A stretch of DNA of 64,000 nucleotides, taken from contig WYBP01000020.1 in NCBI GenBank assembly GCA_011525845.1, positions 62,001 to 126,000 of the forward strand, written 5' to 3'. This document shows positions 24,845 through 35,461 of this stretch, one piece after another. Origin of the DNA: Gemmatimonadaceae bacterium (GTDB taxonomy: Bacteria; Gemmatimonadota; Gemmatimonadetes; Gemmatimonadales; Gemmatimonadaceae). The notes below the pieces were generated by a model. That model saw nothing but the letters and a program-made list of their open reading frames with translations. It was not told where the DNA came from and ran no database searches. Both the position numbers and the translations under genes were made by a program. Each line of letters begins with the position of its first letter. Within the stretch, counting starts at the first letter, position 1.

Positions 24845-25370
24845 GCTTCCTCCCCGGCCGGCCCGCCGCCCGTGCCTCGGCGATGGCATCGCAGACCTCG
24901 CGCACGGCACCATGCCCTCCCGGCAGCGTCGTCCGCCATCTGGCCGCCGCCGCCACCGAGTGGTGCGCGTCCTGGACCACGATCGGCAACCCGACGAGTT
25001 CGAGACACCCGAGGTCGTTCACGTCGTTGCCCACGTACGCCACCTCCTCCAGCGCGATCCCCCGCGCACGGACCAGTTCCTTCAGCGCACTCGGCTTGTC
25101 CTCGCACCCCTGCGCACACTCCACGCCGAGCTTCCGGCATCGCGCCTGCACCACGGGATGGACCTCCGTCGAGAGGACGAACGCGTCCACCCCGCTCTCG
25201 CGCAGCGCCCGCAACCCGAGTCCGTCCCCGCGCCAGCAGCGCACGGCCTCGGTCCCGTCGGCGAAGACGAGGACGGCATTGTCCGTCATCACGCCGTCGA
25301 AGTCGAAGACGACGAGGCGCACGCGACGCATCAGCGCACGCAGCCCTCGCGGGGTGGGCCGCGGTGTCAT
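24834..25370 (-). CDS. KdsC-like HAD phosphatase
   Basis: This 178-aa HAD-superfamily protein has the nucleophile motif LVVFDFDGVMTDN, the threonine-type motif II region (VLSTEVHP), and the acidic motif VGNDVNDLGCLELVG. These are the C0/C1-type features of 3-deoxy-manno-octulosonate 8-phosphate phosphatase and of the small phosphatase domain of animal CMP-sialate synthetases. Its place directly after neuB (ATGA overlap) suggests that the NeuB product carries a phosphate that must be removed before CMP activation. Confidence 0.86.
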   Translation of the reverse strand: MTPRPTPRGLRALMRRVRLVVFDFDGVMTDNAVLVFADGTEAVRCWRGDGLGLRALRESGVDAFVLSTEVHPVVQARCRKLGVECAQGCEDKPSALKELVRARGIALEEVAYVGNDVNDLGCLELVGLPIVVQDAHHSVAAAARWRTTLPGGHGAVREVCDAIAEARAAGRPGRKRAS

Positions 25371-26446
25371 CCGACCGCCGCGCCCTTGCGCACGGCATCC
25401 GCGACACCATCGAGTGCGATGAACTCATCCTCGCGCACCGCCCGCGTGAGCGCACGGCCGAGGAGTCGGTCGATCTCGTACGGCGGCAGCCCGCCGGCCG
25501 GTGACTTGGTGGCGATGTCCGCGTCGGTCAGGACGTGCCCGACGGGCAGGTCACGCGCCGCGACGAGGGACTTGCCCATCTTGATCAGCGGGGCGGTCTC
25601 GTTCGGCAGCACCCGCTTCGCCCCGTCGCCCAGCGCAGCGCGCGCGCGCCGCAGGTCGCGCACCATCTTGGCGAATCCCGCCGGCTCGAGGGAGAAGGCG
25701 TGGTCCGTCCCCTTCCACGTGTGGTTCAGCGTGAAGTGCTTCTCGATGACGCGCGCCCCGAGCACGTACGCCACCACCGCCATGCTGATGCCATTGTAGT
25801 GGTCCGAGAGGCCGATGGTCGCGTCCGGGAACTCCTCCCGGAACGTGCTGAGGACGCGCAGGTGCAGGTCCTCCGCCTCCGCGGGATAGGCCGCGGTGCA
25901 CTGCAGCACGCAGAGGCGCGGATTGATCGGCATCACCGCATCGTGGGCGCGCCGGATGTCGTCCATGGTCGCACCACCCGTGCTGATGATCATCGGCCGC
26001 TGGTACGCGGCCACGTGGCGCATGAGCGGGATGTTCTTCAGGTCGCCCGACGCGAGCTTGTACGCCGGCATGTCGAGCGCATGGAGGAACTCCGCCGAGG
26101 GCACGTCGAACGCGGTGGCGAAGAGGTCGACACCGAGCGCCTGGGCGTGCGCCTGCATCGCCGCGTACTCCGCCTGCCCGAACTCGAGCGCCTCCCGGTG
26201 CGCACCATAGGTCGCGCCGTAGCTGTTCTCGTTCTCATACGGCCGGTCATAGGTGGAGCGCGTATAGAGCGTCCGATTGTCCCGCTTCTGGAACTTCACG
26301 GCGTTCGCGCCCGACTCGGCCGCCGCCGTGATGAGCATCAGCGCCTTCTCGAGGCTGCCCTGGTGGTTGTGCCCGATCTCGGCGATCACGTAGCAGTCGC
26401 TCTCGTCCGAGATCGAGGTGTTGCCAATCTTCAACGACCGGGCCAT
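25367..26446 (-). CDS. neuB: NeuB-family nonulosonate synthase
   Basis: The 359-aa protein condenses phosphoenolpyruvate with an amino- or hydroxy-sugar. The NeuB TIM barrel shows YVIAEIGHNHQGSLEKAL, AVKFQKRD, STGGATMDDI, GLSDH and IEKHFTLNHTWKGTDHAFSL; the C-terminal SAF (antifreeze-like) domain follows (about 295-355, KSLVAARDLPVGHVLT). The usual HCTSEYP is QCTAAYP here. GGAGGA lies 5 bp before the ATG, one of the clearest Shine-Dalgarno sites in the window. The product could be sialic, legionaminic or KDN-like; no NeuC homologue is seen to tell which. Confidence 0.9.
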   Translation of the reverse strand: MARSLKIGNTSISDESDCYVIAEIGHNHQGSLEKALMLITAAAESGANAVKFQKRDNRTLYTRSTYDRPYENENSYGATYGAHREALEFGQAEYAAMQAHAQALGVDLFATAFDVPSAEFLHALDMPAYKLASGDLKNIPLMRHVAAYQRPMIISTGGATMDDIRRAHDAVMPINPRLCVLQCTAAYPAEAEDLHLRVLSTFREEFPDATIGLSDHYNGISMAVVAYVLGARVIEKHFTLNHTWKGTDHAFSLEPAGFAKMVRDLRRARAALGDGAKRVLPNETAPLIKMGKSLVAARDLPVGHVLTDADIATKSPAGGLPPYEIDRLLGRALTRAVREDEFIALDGVADAVRKGAAVG

Positions 26447-26544
26447 GCAGTTCCTCCGGGAAGGTTCACCAATGTCGCTGCCCCTTGTGGCGACGCGACG
26501 GGGTACAATCTAGTCGGGGCGCGGGCACCCATGCGCCGGGTGGT
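26447..26544. other. 98-bp gap, the main break in the alaS-to-wzz series
   Basis: This is the only sizeable non-coding gap between alaS (30927) and wzz (13178). It contains TAGATT on the minus strand (26507-26512), which could act as a -10 for neuB, but no -35 match lies 16-18 bp upstream. No terminator-like hairpin was found. Confidence 0.35.
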
Positions 26545-27309
26545 TCAGCCGGACAGCACGCTCCCGCCGTTCACGTTCAGGATCTCCCCCGTCACGTGCC
26601 GCGCCCCTGGCACGCAGAGCGCGACGACCGCCACGGCGATGTCCTCGGGGGTCGCCACGCGGCCGACCGGGATCCCGGCCTCGATCCGCGCCCGACCGCC
26701 GTCGGCGAACGGCAGCGCGCACATCTCGGTGTCCACCCACCCGGGGGCGACGGCGTTCACGGTGACCCCTTGCCGCGCCAGCTCGATCGCATGGCTCTTC
26801 ACGAAGGAGATCATGGCGCCCTTGCTCGCCGCGTAGTCCGCGTGGAGGGCCTCCCCCCGCTGGCCGGCGGTGGACGCGATGTGCACGATGCGGCCGCCCG
26901 GACCCAGGACGCGCGAGGCGGCACGCGAGACGAAGAACATCGCGTCGACGTTCTCCCGCATCGTCCGCCGCCAGCGCTCGTCCTCCATCGCCGCCACCGG
27001 GACCTCCTCGGGCGGCCAGATCCCCGCATTGTGCACCACGATGTCCACGCCCCCGAACGCGTCGGCCGCCGCGCGCACGAGTGCCTCGGCGTCGGCCGGG
27101 ACGCTGAGGTCTCCCGCGTGGGCGATCGCCGTCGCGCCCTCCGCGCGGAGGCGCGCGACGAGCGCATCGGCGTCGGCGCGTCGCGAGCGATAGCCGACGC
27201 ACACCGCGGCACCCTGCGCGGCGAGCAGCGCGGAGACCGCCGCACCGATGCCGCGGGAGCCTCCGGTCACGACCGCGCGCTTGCCGCGCAGCGAGAAGGG
27301 ATCGCTCAT
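26545..27309 (-). CDS. Short-chain dehydrogenase (FabG-like)
   Basis: A 254-aa classical SDR with TGGSRGIGAA, VHNAGIWPP, IASTAGQ, the catalytic DYAASKGAM and the C-terminal GEILNVNGGSVLSG. It resembles 3-oxoacyl-ACP reductase and sugar/polyol dehydrogenases; the substrate is unknown. It is joined to the SIS gene by an ATGA overlap and is followed by the 98-bp gap before neuB, so it may belong functionally to either side. Confidence 0.84.
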   Translation of the reverse strand: MSDPFSLRGKRAVVTGGSRGIGAAVSALLAAQGAAVCVGYRSRRADADALVARLRAEGATAIAHAGDLSVPADAEALVRAAADAFGGVDIVVHNAGIWPPEEVPVAAMEDERWRRTMRENVDAMFFVSRAASRVLGPGGRIVHIASTAGQRGEALHADYAASKGAMISFVKSHAIELARQGVTVNAVAPGWVDTEMCALPFADGGRARIEAGIPVGRVATPEDIAVAVVALCVPGARHVTGEILNVNGGSVLSG

Positions 27310-27890
27310 CCGGCCGCCACGTCGTGCGCCGCGTCGTCCACCGCGTCGCAGATCGCGTGCTGGATCGCGAGGTGCAGCTCCTGCGCCCGGTCCGTGCGGT
27401 CCGTCGGCACCACGAGGCAGCAGTCCACCATCCCCCGGATCGCCCCCCCGTCCCGCGCCGTGAGCGCCAGCGTGCGCATCCCCAGCGCCCGCGCGGCTTC
27501 CACGGCGCGCAGGCAGTTCGGGGAGTTCCCGCTCGTCGTGTGCACCACCAGGAGATCCCCGGCGCGGCCGAGCGCCTCCACCTGCCGGCTGAAGACCTGC
27601 TCGAACGAGAAGTCGTTGGCCGCCGCGGTCAGCAGCGAGGTGTCCGTGGTCAAGGCGATGGCACGGAGCGCGCGGCGGGTGCGCTGGTAGCGCACGACGT
27701 ACTCGGTCGCGATGTGCTGGGCGTCGGCCGCGCTCCCCCCGTTCCCGCAGAAGAAGAGCGTGCCACCGGACTCGAGCGTGGACCGCACGAGCCGAAGCGC
27801 CTCGGGGATCTCCTGCGCGAGCGTCTCGGCGCTCCGCGTCGCGACCGCGGCGAGCTCGCGCAGGTGTGCGAGCGGATCCACGCCGCTCAT
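27306..27890 (-). CDS. SIS-domain phosphosugar isomerase (GmhA-like)
   Basis: The 194-aa single SIS-domain protein shows FFCGNGGSAADAQHIATEYVVRY, TTSGNSPNCLRAVEAARALG and the C-terminal QELHLAIQHAICDAVD, the signature of sedoheptulose-7-phosphate isomerase GmhA and related ketose/aldose isomerases. In this context it may make heptose for the glycan or the aldose phosphate used by NeuB. It starts in an ATGA overlap with the 108-aa gene and ends in an ATGA overlap with the SDR. Confidence 0.86.
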   Translation of the reverse strand: MSGVDPLAHLRELAAVATRSAETLAQEIPEALRLVRSTLESGGTLFFCGNGGSAADAQHIATEYVVRYQRTRRALRAIALTTDTSLLTAAANDFSFEQVFSRQVEALGRAGDLLVVHTTSGNSPNCLRAVEAARALGMRTLALTARDGGAIRGMVDCCLVVPTDRTDRAQELHLAIQHAICDAVDDAAHDVAAG

Positions 27891-28209
27891 GCGACGACCC
27901 TGGCGAGCGCGCGCATCGCCTGCCGGGCCTGCGCGCCGAGGAGCGCCGGCGTGTCGGCGGCGGCCTCGAACGCCCAGGTCACGCACGCGTCGGCGGCGAG
28001 CAGGTCGAGCGCCTGGGCGCGTCCCGCATCCGCCGCACCCCCTGCTCCGGCACCCACGACGCCCGCGAGCAGCGCCGTTCCCGCCGCCAGCATCGCGTCC
28101 GTCGTCGGTGCGCCTGCGAGCTCCGGGCGCGCCGCGAGCATGTGCTCGATGCGCAGCGCGAGCCGCGGATGGGGCGCAGGCTCCCGCGACGCGATCCACG
28201 CACGGTGGG

Positions 28210-28213
<4 letters not shown>
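27887..28213 (-). CDS. Small Ala-rich protein of unknown function
   Basis: I do not recognise this 108-aa protein (MTHRAWIASREPAPHPRLAL...). It begins at an ATG that overlaps the alaS stop (ATGA) and ends in an ATGA overlap with the SIS gene, so translational coupling on both sides argues that it is real. It is rich in alanine, predicted helical and soluble, without a signal peptide or cysteine cluster. A longer frame to 28333 would run into alaS and is unlikely. Confidence 0.7.
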
Positions 28214-30927
<2,714 letters not shown>

Positions 30928-30935
30928 ATCGTTGT

Positions 30936-30965
30936 ATAATAAGGCCTTGCGATTTCGCGACACAA
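30936..30965 (-). promoter_or_regulatory. Sigma70-like promoter of alaS
   Basis: On the minus strand TTGTGT (30965-30960) and TATTAT (30941-30936) are 18 bp apart, in a locally AT-rich patch. TATTAT matches the -10 consensus at five of six positions. The predicted transcript start falls at about 30929, next to the ATG at 30927. Confidence 0.6.
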
Positions 30966-31052
30966 CGCCGCCCGCCCCCGGATCCCGCCTTTACGTCACG
31001 CCCCCCGAGTCGTCCAAGGAAGGGACGGCACCGGCCAGCGGTGTGACACCGA

Positions 31053-31081
31053 TTGGCGGTGGGCGTGTACTGAAGTAATAC
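31053..31081 (+). promoter_or_regulatory. Possible promoter of the CapD-like dehydratase gene
   Basis: TTGGCG (31053-31058) and TAATAC (31076-31081) are 17 bp apart in the divergent gap with alaS. The -10 match is moderate. It would leave a 5' leader of about 45 nt before ATG 31134. Confidence 0.4.
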
Positions 31082-31133
31082 TTTGTGCCGGTGCCCTCCC
31101 CAGGGGGGAACGGGCTCAGGGACCACACACTTG

Positions 31134-33026
31134 ATGCTGCGCAACAGACACTTCTTCCTGCTCGACGTCGTGGGACTGCTGCTCGTCCCCTTCATCGCCC
31201 TCGCCCTCCGGTTCGAGGGCCTCTCGTGGCCCGCCGGCTACCTCGTCTCCGCCGCCGTCTTCGCGGCCGTGACCCTCCCCATCCGCCTCGGGTTCGCGTG
31301 GCGCGCCGGTCTCTACAGCTGCATGTGGCAGCACGCGAGCATCGTGGAGCTGGAGCGGATCCTGACGGCCGCGATGCTCGCGGCGGCGGCGAACCTCGTG
31401 GTCGGGCTCGCGCTGGGCGACTGGCTCGCACTGACGCCGCAACGGATGCCCTACTCCGTGCTCGCGCTCGACGCCCTCTTCGCCGTGACGGTGCTCGCCA
31501 CGCCGCGGCTCGCCGTCCGCCTCCTCCACCGGCGCCGCAAGCGGATCGGTGAGCGGGTGCGCACGATCGTCGTCGGCGCGGGCTCGGCGGGGCAGATGAT
31601 CGCCAACGAGTCCGTCGCGAGCGACCGCGCGCACTTCGAGGTGGTGGCGTTCGTCGACGACGACGCGGGCAAGCTGGGGAAGCTCCTGAACGGCATCCGC
31701 GTCGAGGGCCGGATCGACGACCTCCCGCGGCTCATCCGCAGTCTCGGCGCCACCGAGGTCATCATCGCGATGCCGTCCGCCCGGGGCACGGCCGTCCGGC
31801 GGGTGGTGGAACTCGCGGTCGAGGCAGGCGCCCGCACTCGCACCGTCCCGAGTCTCGGCGACCTGGTCTCCGGGCGCGTGGAGGTGACCGCGCTCCGTCC
31901 CGTCGAGATCCAGGACCTGCTGCGGCGGGCGCCGATCACCACGGATATCGCGGCCGTTCGCACCCTGGCCGAGGGCAAGACGGTGCTCGTCACCGGGGCC
32001 GGCGGATCGATCGGCTCGGAGCTCTGCCGGCAGATCGCCGCGCTCAGGCCGGAGTTGCTCGTCCTGCTCGACCACTCGGAGAACCAGGTCTTCGAGATCG
32101 AGGGTGAGCTGCGGCGACGCTTCCCCACGGTGGGGCTCGCGCCCGTGGTGGCCGACATCCGCGACGAGCGCCGGATGCGACGGACGTTCGAGCGCTTCCG
32201 CCCCTTCGCCGTCTTCCATGCGGCCGCGCACAAGCACGTGCCGCTCATGGAGGAGAACGTGAGCGAGGCCGTGACCAACAACGTGCTCGGCACGCGGAAC
32301 GTGGTGGAAGCCGCCGTCGAGTTCGACGTCACGCACCTGGTGCTCATCTCGACCGACAAGGCCGTGCGCCCGACCTCCATCATGGGGGCGACGAAGCGGC
32401 TGGCGGAGCTGATCGTGCGTCTGGCGGCGGCACGGGAGAAGCGCCACTTCGTGGCGGTCCGCTTCGGGAACGTGCTGGGCTCGCGCGGGTCGGTCGTGCC
32501 CACGTTCATGGCGCAGATCGAGCGCGGCGGCCCGGTGACGGTCACCCACCCGGACATGCGCCGGTTCTTCATGACCATCCCCGAAGCGGTGCAGCTCGTG
32601 CTGCAGGCCGGCGCGCTCGGCAATGGCGGGGAGCTCTTCGTGCTCGACATGGGGGACGCGGTCAAGATCGCGGACCTCGCCCGCGACCTCATCCGGCTCT
32701 CGGGACTCGAGGAGGGCGTGGACATCGAGCTTCGCTACACCGGGATCCGTCCCGGGGAGAAGCTCTACGAGGAAGTGCTCTTCGGGGACGAGGACGTCCG
32801 GGACACCGCACACGCGAAGGTCTTGCGGGTGCTCGCCGACGAGCCCGACGAGGCACTCCGCCTGCGCATCGACGAGCTCGTGGGCCTCGCGACGCACGCC
32901 CGGGTCGACGAACGGGTGCTCCGCGAGGCGCTCCAGGCCCTCGTGCCAGACTTCCACGTGCCGGAACGCCGACCCGACGTGCTTCCGCTCCGCCCCCGCA
33001 CGACCGGCGAGCACCGCACCGCCTGA
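31134..33026 (+). CDS. Membrane-bound UDP-GlcNAc 4,6-dehydratase (PglF/WbpM type)
   Basis: The 630-aa protein has four N-terminal hydrophobic helices, a first Rossmann domain (IVVGAGSAGQMIANE, near 145), and a second, catalytic SDR domain (VLVTGAGGSIGSELCRQ, near 285). HAAAHKHVPLME and STDKAVRPTSIMGATKR (Met in place of Tyr) are typical of PglF/WbpM C4 dehydratases, and FGNVLGSRGSVVPTF completes the family pattern. It would oxidise UDP-GlcNAc to the 4-keto-6-deoxy intermediate for bacillosamine. I chose ATG 31134 because it begins just before the first helix. It is convergent with the aminotransferase gene, with 1 bp between stop codons. Confidence 0.9.
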   Translation: MLRNRHFFLLDVVGLLLVPFIALALRFEGLSWPAGYLVSAAVFAAVTLPIRLGFAWRAGLYSCMWQHASIVELERILTAAMLAAAANLVVGLALGDWLALTPQRMPYSVLALDALFAVTVLATPRLAVRLLHRRRKRIGERVRTIVVGAGSAGQMIANESVASDRAHFEVVAFVDDDAGKLGKLLNGIRVEGRIDDLPRLIRSLGATEVIIAMPSARGTAVRRVVELAVEAGARTRTVPSLGDLVSGRVEVTALRPVEIQDLLRRAPITTDIAAVRTLAEGKTVLVTGAGGSIGSELCRQIAALRPELLVLLDHSENQVFEIEGELRRRFPTVGLAPVVADIRDERRMRRTFERFRPFAVFHAAAHKHVPLMEENVSEAVTNNVLGTRNVVEAAVEFDVTHLVLISTDKAVRPTSIMGATKRLAELIVRLAAAREKRHFVAVRFGNVLGSRGSVVPTFMAQIERGGPVTVTHPDMRRFFMTIPEAVQLVLQAGALGNGGELFVLDMGDAVKIADLARDLIRLSGLEEGVDIELRYTGIRPGEKLYEEVLFGDEDVRDTAHAKVLRVLADEPDEALRLRIDELVGLATHARVDERVLREALQALVPDFHVPERRPDVLPLRPRTTGEHRTA

Positions 33027-33027
33027 C

Positions 33028-34164
33028 TCAGCCGCGCGCCATCCCGGCGATGACGTCGATCACGCGCTGCTGGTCCGCTTCCGACATCGCGGAACCGCTG
33101 GGCAGGCAGATGCCCCGGGCATAGAGCGCCTCGCTCACGCCGGAGAGCACCGCCGTCGCACCGGCATAGACCGGCTGCATGTGCATCGGCTTCCAGAGGG
33201 GGCGCGCCTCGATGTTCAGCGCCTCGAGCGCGAGGCGCACCTCCGTCGCGGTCGCGCCGAACCGGTCGGGATCCACCGTCGCCGTCGTGAGCCAGCGCGA
33301 GTGGCTCCCGGGGCCCGTGTCAGGCTGGAAGGTCACGCCCGGGAGCCCTGCGAGTGCCGTCGCGTAGCGCTCGTAGACTCGCGCGCGGGCCCGCAAACGG
33401 TCGTCCAGCACGCCCAGCTGCCCCCGGCCGACCGCCGCGAGCAGGTTGCTCAGCCGGTAGTTGAAGCCGATCTCCTGGTGCTCGTAGTGCGCCGCCGGCT
33501 CGCGCGCCTGGGTCGCCAGCTTCAGCACGCGGTCGAGGAGGGCACCGTCCTCGGCCACCACCATGCCGCCCCCGGAGGTGGTGATCACCTTGTTGCCGTT
33601 GAACGAGTAGATCCCCATCGCGCCGAGGGTCCCGGCGGCGCGGCCACCATACGTCGCGCCCAGCGCCTCGGCGGCGTCCTCGATCACCGGGATCCCGTAC
33701 CGCTCGCCGAGTCCGAGGATGGGCGCCATCTCCGCCACCTGGCCGTAGAGATGCACGGGCACGATCGCGCGCGGCATCCGCCCCCGCTTCGCCGCCTTGG
33801 CGAGATAGTCCTCGAGCAGCTGAGGATCGAGGTTCCAGGTGCGCGATTCGCTGTCCACGAAGACCGGGTTCGCCCCGACGTAGCGGATGGGGTTGACGCT
33901 CCCGGCGAAGGTCAGGGTGCTCACGAGCACATCGTCGCCCGCCGCCACCCCGGAGACCAGCAGCGCGAGGTGAAGCGCGGCGGTCCCGGACGAGAGCGCC
34001 ACGGCCCGTGGCACGCCGACGTACGACGCGAACTCCTCCTGGAACGCATCGACGTGTGGTCCGAGCGGCGCGATCCAGTTCGAGTCGAACGCCTCGAGCA
34101 GGAGTCGACGCTCGTCGGCGCCCATGTGCGGCGGGGAGAGGTAGAGACGGCGGGAGGCGGTCAT
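33028..34164 (-). CDS. DegT/DnrJ/EryC1 sugar aminotransferase (PglE-like)
   Basis: A 378-aa PLP-dependent enzyme. The N-terminus YLSPPHMGADERRLLLEAFD and SNWIAPLG are very similar to PglE/LegC-type UDP-4-amino-sugar aminotransferases; ALSSGTAALHLAL binds the PLP phosphate, EDAAEALGATYGG holds the PLP-ring aspartate, and SFNGNKVITTSGGGM contains the Schiff-base lysine (about residue 190). It would aminate the 4-keto sugar made by the convergent dehydratase. The ATG overlaps the PglC-like stop (ATGA). Confidence 0.91.
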   Translation of the reverse strand: MTASRRLYLSPPHMGADERRLLLEAFDSNWIAPLGPHVDAFQEEFASYVGVPRAVALSSGTAALHLALLVSGVAAGDDVLVSTLTFAGSVNPIRYVGANPVFVDSESRTWNLDPQLLEDYLAKAAKRGRMPRAIVPVHLYGQVAEMAPILGLGERYGIPVIEDAAEALGATYGGRAAGTLGAMGIYSFNGNKVITTSGGGMVVAEDGALLDRVLKLATQAREPAAHYEHQEIGFNYRLSNLLAAVGRGQLGVLDDRLRARARVYERYATALAGLPGVTFQPDTGPGSHSRWLTTATVDPDRFGATATEVRLALEALNIEARPLWKPMHMQPVYAGATAVLSGVSEALYARGICLPSGSAMSEADQQRVIDVIAGMARG

Positions 34165-34799
34165 CTCGATCCGGTGAAGCGGTGCATGGTGTCGGTCCCG
34201 GCCTGCGCGATCCCGTCCCGTCGCAGCACGCGGACGACGGTGAGCGCGAGGATCCGCAGGTCGAGGAGGAAGGAACGATGATCGACGTACCAGACGTCGA
34301 GGGCGAGCCTCGCGGGCCAATCGAGCGCGTTCCGCCCGTTGACCTGCGCCCAGCCGGTGATGCCAGGGAGCACCTCGTGCCGCCGGGCCTGGGTCGCGTC
34401 GTAGAGCGGAAGGTACTCGGGCAGCAAGGGGCGCGGTCCGACCAGGCTCATCTCGCCGCGCAGGACGTTCACGAGGGCCGGGAGCTCGTCGAGGCTCGTG
34501 CTCCGCAGGAATCGGCCGAACCGCGTGAGGCGTGCCCGGTCGGACGCCGCATCCTCCACCTCCCCGGGCGCGAGCGACCGCATCGAACGGAACTTGTGCA
34601 TCCGGAAGAGGACGCCACCCCGACCCGGGCGCCGCTGCGAGAAGAGCACGGGCGCGCCGAGCAGCGCGCGGATGGCCACACCGATGACCAGCAGGACCGG
34701 GAAGAGGGCGACGAGGAGGACGGCCGCGGCCGTCGCGTCGAACGCCCGCTTCGCCACGTCGTATCCCTTCGTCCCGGTGTGCCGTGCCAGCCCGTTCAG
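34161..34799 (-). CDS. PglC-like phosphoglycosyltransferase
   Basis: A short bacterial sugar transferase of about 212 aa: one N-terminal re-entrant hydrophobic segment (AFDATAAAVLLVALFPVLLV), then HKFRSMRSLAPGE, STSLDELPALVNVLRGEMSLVGPRP and GITGWAQVNGRN. This is the monotopic PglC type that transfers phospho-bacillosamine to undecaprenyl phosphate. No ATG, GTG or TTG fits between the upstream stop and the first helix except an internal GTG (VAKRAFD); a CTG in a CTGA overlap at 34799 is the best-placed start. The frame is open to 34904, but that would overlap the acetyltransferase by 109 bp. Confidence 0.82.
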   Translation of the reverse strand: MNGLARHTGTKGYDVAKRAFDATAAAVLLVALFPVLLVIGVAIRALLGAPVLFSQRRPGRGGVLFRMHKFRSMRSLAPGEVEDAASDRARLTRFGRFLRSTSLDELPALVNVLRGEMSLVGPRPLLPEYLPLYDATQARRHEVLPGITGWAQVNGRNALDWPARLALDVWYVDHRSFLLDLRILALTVVRVLRRDGIAQAGTDTMHRFTGSR

Positions 34800-35461
34800 G
34801 AGTCGCGCTCCCTGGCCGCGAGGAGCCGCGCCGGGACGCCCGCGACCACGGACGCGTCCGCGACCGGTCGGAGCACGCAAGCGCCGGCGCCCACCACGGC
34901 CCACGGGCCGATCCGCAATGGGGCCCCCACCTGGCCCTGGGCGACGGACGCCCCGATCCCCAGCAGCGCGCCCGCACCGACGTGCACGTTGCCCCCGACC
35001 ATCACGCCGGGCGAGAGCGTGGCGTACGCCTCCAGCACGCAGTCGTGCGACACGCTGCTGCCGGTGTTCACGTGCACGTGCGCGCCGATCCGGACGCCAC
35101 AGGAGACCACTGTCCCCGGGAAGAGCACCGAGCCCTCGCCCACCGAGGCGTCGGGGGCGACGAGTGCGCCGGGATGGATCAGCGTGTCGGGCGCCATCCC
35201 GAGCGCGAGCGCCTGCTCCGCGAGGGATCGGCGCAGGTTCGGGCTTCCGAGCCCGCTTATGAATCGCGCACCCGAAAAGCGGCGGGCGGCATCCCCAAGC
35301 GCGAGGACGGGGAGGCCGTCGACCGTGCGGCCCTCGGTGCCGTCATCGACGGCGAAGGCGACCACCTCGCGAGGCCCCCCGTCCGCACACTGGCGCGCGA
35401 TCCAACCGCATTCGCGCGCGTGCCCGCCCCACCCAAGGATCACGAGAGGGGGCGCGCTCAC
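34796..35461 (-). CDS. PglD/NeuD-type sugar acetyltransferase
   Basis: From GTG 35461 (GTGA overlap with the upstream gene) the 221-aa protein starts PPLVILGWGGHARECGWIA, the N-terminal nucleotide-sugar-binding domain of the NeuD/PglD family. A left-handed beta-helix of hexapeptide repeats follows (IHPGALVAPDASVGEGSVL, SVSHDCVLEAYATLSPG, with the catalytic His in SHDC). It would acetylate the 4-amino group of the UDP-sugar from the PglE-like enzyme to give UDP-di-N-acetylbacillosamine. Confidence 0.9.
   Translation of the reverse strand: MSAPPLVILGWGGHARECGWIARQCADGGPREVVAFAVDDGTEGRTVDGLPVLALGDAARRFSGARFISGLGSPNLRRSLAEQALALGMAPDTLIHPGALVAPDASVGEGSVLFPGTVVSCGVRIGAHVHVNTGSSVSHDCVLEAYATLSPGVMVGGNVHVGAGALLGIGASVAQGQVGAPLRIGPWAVVGAGACVLRPVADASVVAGVPARLLAARERDS

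Noticed and set aside
26500-26513. Plus-strand promoter (TTGTGG and TACAAT) in the gap before neuB
   Set aside because: The spacer is only 13 bp and no plus-strand gene follows.
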